Source: Phytophthora colocasiae
Lineage: Eukaryota > Oomycota > Peronosporomycetes > Peronosporales > Peronosporaceae
Assembly (NCBI GenBank): GCA_018806915.1
Contig: JAGKQI010000081.1
Coordinates: 992,001 to 1,056,000, forward strand
Length of the DNA stretch: 64,000 nt
Reading direction: 5' to 3'
The notes below the pieces were generated by a model. The model was not told the DNA's origin. It saw only the letters and a list, made by a program, of their open reading frames with translations, and did no database searches. Below, piece after piece: positions 23,625-36,133 of the stretch (positions within the stretch are counted from its first letter, which is position 1; each line of letters opens with the position of its first letter). The position numbers were made by a program, and so were the translations under genes.

Positions 23625-25205
23625 GCGATTATCAAAGCACAATAAATAGTCACTTTTGAGTAAAATAAAGAAAAGGTCACCAGAAAAGGTTCTCAAGACA
23701 AATCCTGAACCGTCGCTTGACTACACCAATCAGCGTGTCAGGATCTCGGAATGCACTCGGATTGGCTGGGAGATCTTGGACTTCAACATAGAATCCAAAC
23801 GATCTTCGCGCGCGAAATGTGGACTTCAACGTCCAAGCTTTCGCCCAGTGTCTTCGCTTTTGAATGAGTCAGCCAATCAGAATGCATTCCGAAATCCTGA
23901 CACGCTGATTGGCTCGTAGCTTCAACCCCACATTCATCTTGGCCCAGTCAAGTGAGATGCAGCGATAGCGATCTCAAACGCGCCAAAATGCAAACCCAGT
24001 TCATTTCCAAATTTTCCTGGATCTGCACGGACCCTCCCACGACACGAGTCGCAGTACTGCCAGCCGCCGTAAAACACCCGCCTCCTCCAGCTAACTGATC
24101 ACAGTCGAGCTATGATCCTGCTCTCCGTACACCACGTCGATCCACGCTCTTCGACATGATGCTCGCAACACTGCTGAAGAATTATCCACCTATTGGCATC
24201 CACAACGGACGAGACGCTATACACCAAAGTGAACCATGCTATCTGCCATGCTGTCCGCGGCAACGATCACGACTCGCCATCGATCACCATGCGCAATGGT
24301 TCTGCCGATTGGCTGCAGCCACCTGCCGGTACCACCTTCGTGGAATGATGCTCGCTGCTTGCAACAAACCATCGAGCATTTCTTCGGCGATGCTGCGGGT
24401 ACTTCCTCACGGAAAACGAGCTGCTTGATCTAGAATGAGTATGTGGGCAACCTCAAACGCAACAAGGGCGAGATCTCGATGATGACTACAAGGCTTATAC
24501 TGTTTTCGTGCTATCAGCACGCTTTCCTCCAGTTGCTCTGGTAAGCACTGTTGTGCCATATCAACCACGTGCTGCAACAATGGCTATTCGTGTTGTTGAT
24601 TTCGCTGAAGGATTCGTACCAAATGTGTTGACCGGTGAGCTGGTGACTCCTCGCCCCCCGTCCCTCTCCTCCACCCACACCTCAAACACCACCACCACGA
24701 CGATGTGAGCCTCTACTTGCCAGGATGTTGTACAAGACCGTACCGGGTTGGTCGTCTTTAAATTGAGTGTTAAACGTTGCAGCCGAGACCGATCGTGGTG
24801 TGAGCCTGCTTGTGCCGCACTGAGAGTACGGTATTGCTGTTAGTTAGGGTGGTCGAGATGCAGTAGCGTTAATTATCAATTCATGTGCATTCAACATGAT
24901 TATTTTTTTCACGGGTCATCAACGCAGTTTTATCGTATTTACAAAATCCATCAGAAGAGTAAGACTGAATTGTCGAACAGTGCTTAGGTTTAGATGTTCC
25001 GCTCACCTGTAGGCTCATTTGCTTACCCGCGCTGCCAGACATAGCCCAATGTCACGGACCACAACGCACTCAGCTTAGGGGCTCGAATGCGCCCCATGCA
25101 CCGTGTTGGGGTTGGTGAAGTGGCTACGGGACGGCAAAGGGTTGCGTGGTGATAGGTGTAATCAATGCACCGAGCGGTAAATTTTTTGTTGTTCTTAGCC
25201 ACCGT
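23625..25205 (+). repeat. R repeat, copy 4
   Basis: Inverted relative to copies 1 and 2, near-identical, and joined at its right edge to the 3' flank of PB1, just as copy 1 is joined to the deleted PB1. A hairpin, TTAGCCACC...GGTGGCTAA, lies exactly at the R/PB1 junction (25,196-25,227). Confidence 0.8.
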
Positions 25206-25579
25206 AATGTCACTAAGGTGGCTAAAACATTGTGATACTTCTGATTCTTCTTACCATTTATACTGGATATAACCAGAAGTACTGTGCACGACTACATTGA
25301 TGATGAAAAGCATCCGTAATGGTGGCCGCTAGATGGCGTAACTTGTAGGTGAGATGACGAAAATCTTGATACTGGAGCAAACTTGACCCACTTGACATCT
25401 AAACAAACACATCAATGATGGCCAACTATTTCCCAGTCAACCCACTATAAATTTTGTCAGTATACATTTTGGTGGGATAATAATTGTGCCACGACAAAAT
25501 AAAAACAAATGATTGCTTCTGGACCAATAGTCTTGAATTAAGTATACAATGTAAACACAGCACTAATAATGGGTGCACT

Positions 25580-28500
25580 TCAGCTCTGTTCGCCAATACT
25601 TCCGAAACAACGATCCAGGGACCTGGCCGCACAAGACTTTTCTTTCCGCAGCTTTCTCTCCGCAACTATCAGAGGTTCTTTGAGCTTGTACAAGGTTGAA
25701 ACTAATCGTAGGTTTCCTTTGCCAGAAAACAACTCGCTGGGCAAATAGAAACGATGGAATAATTCCCAGCACGTAAGATCAGCATCAGGACACATGTAAG
25801 CCTTTGGTTTGTTGCTGAACACTCCACGACACAAACACACGTTGTGATTTCCGCAATAATCTGTTTTCTCAGTCGGCCATCGGTCCTCCCATCGACAAAC
25901 AACACATCCTCTGCGCTTTCGGCCACAATCCTTGAAAACCTGCCTCGATGCAACTGCTGTACAGTTCTTACGGGGACTTTCGTCACATTTCACCGACACG
26001 AATAGCTCTCGGGGACTAGTGTGAGTGTCAAATGCTTCCACTTGGTCCTCCAAACGCGTAGCCTCAAACGCCATTCTGCTATCGCTTGGAGCATCTACCC
26101 ACCTCCCCGATATTAATTCTGGAAGCAAGTTCAATGACAAATGTCCTGTGCGAATCGCGTTGTTTTGCCATATCAACCACACAACGGCGGGTGAGATAAG
26201 CATTTGATCTTGCAATATCGATCAGGGCCAACGCTAACTTCTTATGCCATTTTTTGTAGGAATGTCCATCAGCGAGAGAAAACCGGGCAGGAATTTGATC
26301 TAGACGATCCACCCCTTGCATGAACTGGTTGTATTGCTTCACGGCCACGGGTGCTACGAACGTTTGCGAAGTAGCTCCAACTTGGCGCTCGACATTAGTC
26401 ACTCCAGATCCATCGGAATTAGACACAATTTGAACAACGCTACCGTCGCACCAAGATGCTGCCACTATTCCATGCTCGGCAGAAACTCCTTGGCGAAAAT
26501 CGCCACGAGATGACTGTTGTTTATCCAGCATAGTGTGGCGCGGAAAATGTTTACTTGTTCCTCGAACCGTTCCACGTCCATATAACCCTCGCAGACGCAA
26601 TGCTTGAAGTAATTGAATAGAGGTGTAGTAGTTGTCGGTATTGAGGACGCGATTTGAACCATAGATAGGTCGAGCCACCTCCAGTACAAGGCTCCGAATC
26701 GCAGAAACCTTCTCCGTGACCCATTCCTGTTGCAATCGCAATGCTTCATCCGTTGGTACTACCCCATCGAGTCGATCGGTGACGTCACTATTGCAATGCA
26801 ATCTGTAGTTGATTGCTATCCATGATGTTGCGCAGCACAGCATATATAGTCGAAAGTGATATTTGCCAGTCGGCTTCGTCGGATTGTAAACGATCATATG
26901 ACGGCCGAACTTGGAACGACATGCTATACTGCTCTCGTCGAGAGCCACGTTACGACCAACTTCTATATACCGACCACCAGTACATTTCAACAAATTAAGT
27001 AGCGGCCGGATTCGAGCAGCTGGATCGCGGTTTGTTGATGGAGGTACGGCAAGGAAGCAAAAACACTTTCGAACCAGTTTGAATCGTCGTAGGGGCATGA
27101 TTTGTTCCAGTCCAGACGAAGTGCCATTTCCGATAATAATGTCTTCTGGTTGAACGCCCCAATAGTTGGCATACTCACCCTTGTTGTTGATGCTCATGTA
27201 AAACAAAATCCCGATGAATTTCATCAGTTCAGCCAGAGTAACAGGCGGCTGCAGTTTTACACCCTTTACAACTGCATAGGCGTTGGTTTCATTCACGACC
27301 TGGCGCCAGAAGTATAATGGGATATAGGCAAGAAAACTCGACGAAGCCGAATGGGTGAAGAGTCGCAGAGATTCTGATCTCACTCGAGTCTTAGTTGATC
27401 CATCACTATGTGTGTAGAGATCGTCTGGAGCTTCCAATTCAAGTCTCGGATCAAACTTCATGCTCTTTATTGCTTCTACCTCACCAAGGCTAGTGGGAAG
27501 CGGACGGTCTGGGTCGAACTCGCCAAAAGTTTCCATCTCCACAAGGTCCTCGATTGGAGCATCCGATGGGAGTGATTCTTCTTCTGGGACGGAAATTAAT
27601 GCGCTCCAAGTTGGTTTTGCTGTCGTTCGTGTCAGCAGCCTGTAGTTTTCAATACCGCGTTGGACAACGCCGATTTCCAGTGAGTGGACTTGGTTCTGGA
27701 ACAAGCTATCCAGCCACCGAATCTCGTACTTTACGGTCTTTTTTTGTTTGGATCGCCGACAAACTCGTCCAACCATGTATGAATTCCCCACTTGTGCTAA
27801 GATCGGCTTCAACGTCTTGGTTATCATCCATGATTCTTTTGCTGGCGAAAATGCGATCAAACTGTTCAGGTATAATTCGGAATTAGCGTCCAAGTCATCG
27901 TGATGTCCAGTATTGTCTCCATTTCTCGCTTCCCCACGCGATCTACCATCTGGTTCGACTTCATGTTCAACACCGCCTTGATTACCATCTAAAACGCCTT
28001 GTTCTATGCCCAGTACGCCATCACTGCCATCTCCGGGTTCGCCATCAGCTCGATTGTCGCCAAACTGGGATTGTTCTTCCATCTGCACGATACTATCTTC
28101 GTAATCATTGGGGACTTCCTGGTCTTGACGATATTCATCCACGTCAAGAACGTCTTCTTGTCCTAGAACGCAATCAACAGAATTCTCATGATGATGCTCT
28201 TCGTGAGATCTGGACTTATGTTTGTCAATGCTGATACCACGAGCTCCAGGTGTGGGATTTACATTAACGTGTATGGCTTCATCTTGACAAGACGAGGGTT
28301 TATCACCACACCTACGCTCGGTTAAACAACTTTCACGAACGTCCAGAATAGATCCAGTCGAAACATTGTCGTGAGCAGGGAAAAACACGGTCACGGTGTC
28401 TCCATCAACACGAATCATTTGATCATTGAGGCTTCGATAGTAAAAGCACTAGTGAGTCTTCCCCAAGAAAATAGTCTTCCCCCTCGATACCGGCTGGGTT

Positions 28501-28668
28501 TTTACCTGGTTTGACGTAGCGATAACGAGAATCAAGACTACTCCTGCGCGGCGGTTTAGATGTCCATCCGTCTTGCCGAAGAACTCTCCATATCTCTTTG
28601 AACAAGGCAGTACCCTCTGCACATTTAACGAGGTTAGCAAATATTTCTTCTATGCTGGTGAAAAACAC
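25580..28668 (-). pseudogene. PB1 transposase (piggyBac family, near-intact)
   Basis: PiggyBac transposases cut and paste at TTAA using an RNase H-like DDD core. The N-terminal small domain (28423-28668) has EIWRVLRQDGWTSKPP and YVKPGK and ends at an in-frame stop just before the main ORF (26079-28418, 779 aa). After a long acidic linker, the main ORF has VALDESSIACRSKFGRH (first Asp), VLNTDNYYTSIQLL (second Asp) and QGVDRLDQIPARFSL (third Asp pair). A frame change near 26,100 leads to the last 165 or so residues, which form a Cys/His-rich C-terminal zinc-binding domain (CVVCRW...CGNHNVCLC). Only these two breaks (the stop and the frame change) separate it from an intact gene. Confidence 0.8.
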
Positions 28669-29151
28669 ATAGTATACCTCGCAACACCGCTTGCTTACTG
28701 TTTGCTCCAGTGCGGGATGGCAAATGTCGACGTTTTGCTAATTTACCCGAATTAGCATCCAGATGCCGCTTTCTTGGTGGCATCACTCTTCCAAGTTGTT
28801 TTCCGAAGTGAGGGAGGAATATATCTGAAGAAGCCTGGCAACTGCTCGCTGGCCTGGCAGCTGCTCGCTAGAACATTAGTCATGTACCTACTTCGTAAGA
28901 TATGCCGAAGATATCGCTGATACCACTCATGTTAGTAGCTGCGTTCAGCCAATCCGCTGGGGCGAGTGTCCTTTCGAATCGAATTCTCAGATGAAAATTT
29001 TTTTTGGCCAATAGCAGAGCTTATTTGAAAGGCATCGATGGGGCGTTTTGCTCCCATCTGTTTTGTAGCCATCTTATCGGTTGCCGACCCTTCGAAATGG
29101 CTACACGTCGAAGGGAGCGTTTTGCTACCTTCCGTTTTCGATTGTCTTGAG

Positions 29152-29168
29152 TTTGTATAGTATACAAA
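29152..29168. repeat. PB1 subterminal palindrome
   Basis: TTTGTATAGTATACAAA is a perfect 8+1+8 dyad, 21 bp inside the TTAA end. Its TGTAT/ATACA core is shared with the palindromes of the other piggyBac elements here. Confidence 0.85.
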
Positions 29169-31200
29169 GTCACTGTGTTCGCGAACGGGTTAACTGAGCA
29201 TGGATTGGCAGGAATGGCATTATGAACGAGAGATGTTGTTCAAGCGGCTCAAGAAGGCCTTCACGGAGACCGAGTACATTGGCAACGCTGACGTCGAGCT
29301 TGGGAAGTATCTACGTCGGTGCTACGAAGCTTACGATCGTAACACGTGCGCGGCACCATGCGTGGCTGTGACACAAAGCTCAGGCTTCGGTAAAAGTCGG
29401 ATGATGTGGGAACTCGCACTCAAGGCAAGAGACGACAACGTGATGAACATGAAAGTGCTGTACATTTGCGTGCGCAAAAAGTCCTCGACGGGGTACCCGA
29501 GAGCGACAAATAAACTATATGAATGGTTGTTTTGCAGCAGGAGCCAAATTTCTGAGCAGCTGGAGAAGATTTATTCCTACGCGATCGAGCATTGGGACGC
29601 TGTTCAAACGGAATGGCAGGAATTGTTTATCAACACAGAAGCGGAAGATAAAGTGATTGCAGCGTTGAACACCGTGAAAGAGAAACCAGCAAAGATTCCA
29701 GAAGGGAAAATGGTCGTGGTGGTGATCGATTCGGCGAGAAACCTACTAGCTGACGGCAACAATGAGATCAGAGATTTTCATCAGATTTGCAAACCCGAAC
29801 GGGAGAATCTTTGGAGTGTTAGTGGATTCCAACCCTATGATTTCGAGCCCATCCGTAACGTCAAGCCCAGTCTTTATAAGGGACTCTGATCGTTTCTCGT
29901 TCCCACCTTTCGTACTCGTACAAAGTATGGATGCATTTTGGAAACAGTATTGCAGAGATGTGATGCAGAGATCGAGTTACGACAGTGACGAAGAAAAGAA
30001 AGAAGACACGGCAGCAATTGTCAACGGAGAGGGGGTGGAAGTATCCATCCAAGATCAAATTGCTGTATACAAGCGTGTTGTGACCACGATGGATCACAAT
30101 TACTCTTTTGACTCATTGGTACGTATGGGCCGTCCACTGTGGCACAGTTCTTACTCCGGTGGAGATGCGATCGCTGCCGCTGCCTTAAAACTCATGTTGG
30201 GATTAAACACTAAACGTTATAATTTCAAGGAGGAGACACTGTTTGGCGCTGCATCTGTGTTATGTCGAATTGGCGTGCGTCCGCGCTCGAAATCGTTGAC
30301 GGCGTTGGCACCACAAACCGTTGCACATTTCATGGCAACGCTGGCGTATATCAATTTCGAGAGTGACTGCTACGTGTGCAGCTACGCTTCAGAACCGATA
30401 GTAACTTTTGGAGCAATGGATGTATGGTACGCACAGAGTGATGGTCTTGCTACTTATATGCTCCCCCAGCTAGAACGGTTGATTGCAGACGAACTACTCG
30501 ACACGGGTGGGTCTGGACAAGTAGTGGCTACCATTGTGATGCTGCTCGCCATGGACTCATGTGTGGCATGCATCGACCGCTTTGGGGACCCCGATTACTA
30601 CCGGATCGTCCAATTTGTTCCAGTGAAGGAGTTTCTGGAGGTTTTCAACATTGAAAAGATGCAAATAGCGTACAATGGTGTGTTCAACGAGGAGAAGAGG
30701 CCAGTGGTTAACGAATGGATGTCGAAGTGGAAGAAGTGGCGCATGGGGTTCTCCCACTTCATGCAGTTATCACTGGAGCCGAACGAAGACACGTTATGGT
30801 ATTTGTTGGGACGTCGGGCGGCCGGTATTTTCCCACGTGGAGATGATGGAGCAGATCTATTGATCCCCATGTTCACGAAAGATTCATCTGGGAAGAGTAA
30901 GGTGTCGATGATGTTGATTTTCGTGAAGACTCGAAGCGAGGAGATGGTTGTGGAGGAGCTGCCACTACACAAATTTGACCGCGAGAACTCTCTACGCGAG
31001 ATCCCTGTTCACGACATCATTCATATCTACTTGAATTTTGGAAACGAAGTAAAGGACAGCTTTCGGTTCATACGTGCTGAACCTTTGGATGGACCGATAG
31101 CAAGCGAGGAAATTGCGTTGGTGGGGCAGAAGAAAAATACTGTTCGCAGTGACGCAGAGGTGAACGGCGTGATGTTCTCCTTGTGTTTCGGATCGATATG

Positions 31201-31209
31201 CCGTGGGAC
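31201..31209 (+). repeat. hAT target duplication, left
   Basis: CCGTGGGAC flanks the hAT element on the left and recurs at 32010-32018. The paralogue G5 has this sequence once, with no insertion (around 59,790), giving the empty site. Confidence 0.85.
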
Positions 31210-32009
31210 CAGGGGTCTCCAAAAATGTATTGTTATTGAAAAAGGGGTATTATTGTAGGGGGACAATAAGGGAGGGAGCGGCCATCTCAATATTTGGCAC
31301 TTACGCAATTATTGAAAAGGGGGTCTCTATCTACTTCTTACAGATTAAGAACTACGGTTTTAGAGATCTGCACCGAAGTGGCTGGCAGCCACGTGAGATC
31401 CGAGTATATTGATGCCTCCTTTACGCGCAGTGCAGCTCGAATGTTGATCGACTCCATCACCACAAGTTTCATCCAACCATGCGTAGTACGGGAGTCCTTA
31501 TCGACAAACATGTCCATAGTGACGGGGATTCGTTGTCGAACGCAACGCTCCAGCACTCGCTCATAGTCTGGGTGGCGCCGCAGATGCGAGATGAGGTTAT
31601 GATAGCCGCGACTTCGGTCCTGAAAGATAAAGGTGTTGCATCCGTTGCAGGTTCTTCCTCCGCTTGTTTGGTCTCGATACATCAACGAACAGATCTCCTT
31701 GTTCGAGAGACCAGGGTCTAAGGTAGCCATGGATGACGAGGGTGAACAAGTTGAGTAGAAGAGTGTTGGACTTGCTTCGCAAAATCGGAAATGCCAGCAT
31801 GAGAGTGGCTGTGGTCCCCGGCACGGTATAACGCCCACCGGGAGAGGTTTCGAGGACTGCTTTACTCCTCGACTCTTACCGGATCTTTATAGTATCCTAT
31901 AAGTTGAAGTTGACAATAATATTGTCAATTAAGGGTACGTTCATCAATAAGGGATTGAGACGCCTCCAGCCCCGTCAATCCCTAATCCCTACTTATTTGG
32001 AGAGCCCTG
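31210..32009 (-). mobile_element. hAT-type element, 800 bp, internally deleted
   Basis: The ends are CAGGGGTCTCC and GGAGAGCCCTG (inverted, one mismatch), a typical hAT form, flanked by a 9-bp direct repeat (8 bp is usual for hAT; one base is ambiguous). Inside, the minus-strand ORF (31338-31838; likely start ATG 31730) encodes a BED-type zinc finger: CNGCNTFIF followed by LISHLRRHPDY. Then comes HGWMKLVVME, the beginning of a hAT transposase. The catalytic domain is missing, so the element is non-autonomous. Confidence 0.85.
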
Positions 32010-32018
32010 CCGTGGGAC
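32010..32018 (+). repeat. hAT target duplication, right
   Basis: CCGTGGGAC, identical to 31201-31209. Confidence 0.85.
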
Positions 32019-33403
32019 CTTCTCCTTTGTAAGCAAAGAAGTGGCTGTAAGACTGAGAAGTATTGCAAGTTATCCGAGAAACACTATGGAGCTTGTCGAT
32101 TGCAACCTGATACGCTTTCAAGATGAAGCAAATCGGAAGAGCTGGGATTTCGGAATAAATTTGACAAAGATAATGCCCTGTGAAGCGTTAAGAACAATTG
32201 CTTCAAGAGTCCTCACGAGTGAATCCAGAATGGAGAAGAAGGGAAAATACCAGAAACGAGGGGGTGATAGCCAAGGTGATACTGGTCTCAACTCGAAACG
32301 AGCCAAGATGGCTCTCGAGATTTTCAAATTAAACCAGAGCCTGGCAGTCGGAACATGATTAACCCCTTGAACCCGAAGCGTTTCCATTCCCCCCATCGCC
32401 CCAGTTAACATGTATCTGTGCGGTTAGGTGTGTCATACTGAAAGCAAGTTATTACGGTATCGTGTATGAATGTGAATGTTGGAAGGACGCAATGTAAACC
32501 TAACCGCTTGAAACTGCCTCTCACACAAAATTGTACATACATGATATTGATTCTTCAAAATGATTCTATATCGTGTATCTTGTAGATAACAAGTAATGGA
32601 CAGTACAACTGCAAGCACGATACTTTGAAGATAGAAAAGCGCCGGCTCAAAGACACAAGAAGGTATACCGAATTCAGTAGATTCTTACAGACGCAATATT
32701 CGCCTACACTTGCGTCTCAGACGGCCGTGGACGTTTTGCCTGCGGTGAGGCGTCATCCGTTGACACATTGTCTTCCAACTCAGCTTCTCCTTCACTCAAA
32801 TCCTCGCGCAGGGTCTCCGCTGCTGGAACGCGTGCGCGAATGTGTCTCTTGCGAGCTTTCTTCGGTAAAATGGTGCCATTACGCCAAGCCTTATGCCAAA
32901 TTTCAAAGCAGGACATGAGAGCACCATTGTGGCTGTCACACAGGAACACGCGCCATGCTTTGGGCTTCTTCGATGACGTCGGCAATTTGCAGTCACTGCA
33001 ATAGATGGAGGAGTCCCCTACCCGAGCACTATCAGTGCCTTTCAATAGCGAACAGACCTTACATGCACGTGTACGCCTCTTGCGCCCGCTCTGATTGTTG
33101 CCTGGCCTCCACTCATCGTTGAGAACGACCGTATGTCCGCGATACACAGGCGCAGTTCGGGCTTTCGACGGCGTTGCTGTTGCTTCATCACTCTGGCGAA
33201 GACCATCCCAGTCATCCTCCTGAAGCTGGCATAACTCCAAATGAAGCTGCTTCAGGAACTTTACGTGGGGAAGCTTGCTCAACCCATCTGCAGCTCGGCG
33301 TGCGTTGAAGATGATGTAGGCATTGATCACTGCAAGGTCAATGAGCCCCAGGAATAAACTCTTGTAATATTTCTTGTACTTTATTGCGAGTTGGAGGGAA
33401 TAC

Positions 33404-33467
33404 CTGTTGAAATGTGTACATACAAGATTAGTATTTGGCCAAACATGTATATACATTTTTCACTTAC
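33404..33467 (-). other. PB2 intron with paired palindromes
   Basis: A 64-nt intron, GTAAGT...ACAG. ATGTATATACAT (33445-33456, perfect palindrome) lies 11 nt from the donor, and TGTACATACA (33415-33424) lies near the acceptor. Removing it joins DQLRLQR to YSLQLA. Confidence 0.8.
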
Positions 33468-34022
33468 CGTTGTAGACGTAGCTGATCATGTACGTCTACA
33501 CCGCCCATTAGAGTCTGATAATCTTTCAGTACTCGTGGACAAGGCACTTCAGCTTGTTCACCAGTTAGTTTGTTCCGGCGAACAACACGATCGAGCTCGA
33601 CGCTCCCACCGGATGCGAGCAGATAAACAGCACGGTTGTCCCACCAACGTATGGCGCGTAGCCCCTGGATGTGTGCGTGATCAGCAACTTCAAAGGTGTC
33701 TCGTTCAATTGTCACTGGACGATGTTTAGGAGGTTTCCGCTTCTTTCCCCTCTGCTCCCCCTCCACTAGCGAAACAGGCAGGCCTAGTCGATTCGTTTGC
33801 ACGGTGCCCACGGTATAAAACCCCATAGTCAGCATTTGCATTGCCAGAGGTACTGACGTATAGTATCGATCAGTGACAATTAGACGCATAGCATCCTGCC
33901 CAGGACCATTCGGCCCAAACACTTCACATAAATTGCGGATGACCGCTGCAGGACCAGATCTGTAGTCATTCAACGCTCCATTCAAAATACCGTGCTCTTG
34001 TTTACCGCAGTATAGTTCGAAC

Positions 34023-34126
34023 CTGTGTATACAAGTTTGCAACAAACGTTAGCTTGTCTGGTCCAAGATAAGATAACTTAGGCGCCAAAAAAAAACTAGT
34101 GCTCCAGTGGAGCACTACATACATAC
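34023..34126 (-). other. PB2 intron with terminal palindrome halves
   Basis: A 104-nt intron, GTATGT...ACAG. Removing it joins STAYCIR to FELYCG. TGTGTATACAAG lies at the acceptor end (34025-34035) and a CTACATACATACC run at the donor end. A separate stem, GTGCTCC/GGAGCAC, sits between them. Confidence 0.75.
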
Positions 34127-36133
34127 CGGATACAATAGGCGGTTGAAGAACAGCACAACATGAAGAGGTTCGTCCCCCACTTGTGGGGTTTATCCTTCAT
34201 GTACACCCTCATGCGATTGAAGCTTGACCGTGACGGCAGCATCGCCTCATCGAAGGCCATAGTAGGAGGTGGGGTATATCCGTGCTTGAATCTTCGCGTC
34301 AATGCATTGATAATGGGCCTTATTTTCCACGCCTTGTCGTAGCTCGCGTTCACGTCCCCATTGCTACTGAAGTGTAGATTTCGTGAAAGATGCATGAATC
34401 GATCGCGCACCATATACTGACCGAAACAACCTCTGGGAATTGCTCCCTCACCAGTTGTTTTCCAATGGTTTTGTAGCTTCTCCTTGTTCGGCACGATACT
34501 ACGCGCAATCAGCAGACCAACGAAGACACAGAGCTCGCGTGGTGTAATCGGATCCGTTCGCTCGAGGTTAGTCCTTATTTGATCTCTCGTCTTTGGTTGA
34601 AACTCTGGATGTTTTGCTTTACGAGCGACTTGTTTCATACACTGACCTGCAATTCTCTCATCCATTTTTTCTGCGAAGTAGGCATTGCTAGCGGCGGCGA
34701 TATCTTCCCAAAGCGTAGGCTGGACAAAATAAAAGAAAGCTCCGGAGGGTGTGGCGGCAGCTTTCAGTGCTTGTGGCGTTGGACCGAATTCACCGTTGTA
34801 TAGTCTAGGATAGTCCGCTAGCATCGATTGAGCGGGGCGAGGCTCGTATGGCTCCATTAGACAGTTGTACGGAGTCTGCTTAGTCAATGTCCTCCATCCG
34901 GTCTTAGCCATGCCTTTCAATAGTTCGCTGGACACATTACCACTAGCCACGGCCCCAATACCACCGGCAGATCTCAGGAGCGCAGGATCAAACGATATCT
35001 CAGGCTGTGTAGGACCATCGTCATCTAGATCAAACAAGAACTCGCCTTCCCCTGTCACCTCATCAGAATTCCACCCAGTTCCCTCGTCGTTTTCTCCGTC
35101 TGAATCTAGGGATACATATGTAGCACGAGTGAAAGGCACTGCATGAGCACGGGAAGGTGCTAAAAGAAAACCATATCGGTATATACACGTTAGCGTAAAT
35201 GTGGTAACTTGTATGTACAGCTTTGACCAACCTGCTCCGTTAGGTGATGTATCTTCCTTAGTTTCTTTGGCTAGTGTTGAAGTCTCTTCACAATCCGGAT
35301 TGTGTACTGGCGAGCGATCTTCAGATAGGTTATCAGCTTCCACAAATTCTTGGCTCAAGTTGCGCTGTATCTCAGAATCACCTGGATAACGAACGTGAAT
35401 ACACGTTAGAGAATGGTCTTATGTTGTATGTACAGGTTCGTACGGATGGTGATACTATCGCTGTTGAAACCGCTGTTTTCGTCGGTGTAGGAAGTGCCAT
35501 GAGATTCACAGCGACGGACATCATCCTGCGTGTTTGTCACCTCCGGTGTTGATAACGCCAGGACTAGGTTGTTGGATAGAACATCTATGATACATACATG
35601 ACATACACGATTACCGAGTAAATAAACGTGTATATACATCTCATTGGTCATACCTGGATTTGAATCCACAACGTCTTCGCGGAGACGTGACGGGGGCGTC
35701 GGTTTTGGTGCTTTGTCGTTGGTTACTGCTGAACAGCCATACACAGTTAGACTTAGTGTAAATCATGTGAATGCGAATACCAGCCCATTACCTTGACGCC
35801 GCCCAGCACTAGCCGGTCCCTCAACCCTTGCAGTCTTCGCCCGAACCTCCGCTACACATACCCACACAACAAGTACGTGATTAGACTGGAATTTAGTTAC
35901 TGGGAACCACGCACGTCCTACCGAGATCAGTCTTGTCGAGAAACCGCATTAGCTCCTCCTCCCCAATAAAAAAGTCTACCCCGCGCTTGTCTTTCTTAGT
36001 CTTCCCAGGTTTCCAGGTACGCGAAGTCGACCGAAAGGCCAGTAGGCTTCTTGCTGTGCCACCCAGCCTTCTTCAGTTCTCTTCCACCGCGCTTGAAAAG
36101 CCATTTCTCGCTTCTAGACGGAGATGTTAGCCG

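Larger units (their letters stand above)
25206..29189 (-). mobile_element. PB1, piggyBac-type element
   Basis: The 5' end is clear: TTAA at 29190-29193 is followed (reading into the element on the minus strand) by CCCGTTCGCGAACA and then by the perfect palindrome TTTGTATAGTATACAAA (29152-29168). The 3' end is not resolved; the element passes into R copy 4 near 25,206 without an obvious TTAA/TIR. The insertion cuts the 5' part of the CRN-like gene G2, whose remaining ORF begins directly at the TTAA. Confidence 0.75.
29194..32358 (+). pseudogene. CRN-like NTPase/REase protein G2, split by hAT, flanked by two piggyBac insertions
   Basis: The first ORF (ATG 29200 to 29889) has Walker A QSSGFGKSRM (about 29,383) and Walker B VVVVIDSAR. 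A deletion of about 8 bases relative to the G5 copy shifts the frame near 29,779; the second ORF (to about 31,209) then carries the middle domain and GRRAAGIFP. The REase-like motif is degenerate (MLIFVKTR instead of QVKxR), so nuclease activity is doubtful even apart from the breaks. An 800-bp hAT element sits at 31210-32009. The gene resumes at 32019 (coding to TGA 32356-32358). The upstream end is cut by the PB1 TTAA, and PB2's TTAA begins one base after the stop codon. It is the closest relative of G5 (59.4-61.5 kb). Confidence 0.65.
32704..36120 (-). pseudogene. PB2 transposase (piggyBac family, multi-exon)
   Basis: Exons run from 36,120 down to 32,704. The N-terminal domain (about 36,120-35,930) has KKAGWHSKKPTGLS and later KPGKTKKDKRGVDFF in another frame, so it is frameshifted near 36,015. 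The core has MAFDEAMLPSRSSFN (first Asp), LIVTDRYYTSVPL (second) and GGVDVHDQLRLQRYS (third), followed by a Cys-rich tail (CKVCSLL...CSDCK). GT-AG introns that join these frames are 33404-33467, 34023-34126, 35160-35231, 35382-35443 and 35585-35653, with more near 35,737-35,792 and 35,850-35,922. The first five each carry one or two TGTATnTACA-like palindromes near the splice sites. Apart from the 5' damage the catalytic exons look intact. Confidence 0.8.
32363..36125 (-). mobile_element. PB2, piggyBac-type element (5' end lost at PB3 junction)
   Basis: The 3' end is at TTAA 32359-32362 followed by CCCCTTGAACCCGAAGCG, which resembles PB4's end (shared CCCGAAGC). The 5' end should lie beyond 36,125, but the sequence there switches to the 3' end of the PB3 gene without a terminal repeat. 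The motif TGTA(T/C)(A/G)TACA recurs through the element, mostly in introns. Confidence 0.75.

Noticed and set aside
25196..25230. TTAGCCACC hairpin as a rho-type terminator or piggyBac end
   Set aside because: Eukaryotic context, no TTAA, and it lies exactly at the R/PB1 joint, so it is more likely an R end met by a similar inverted sequence.
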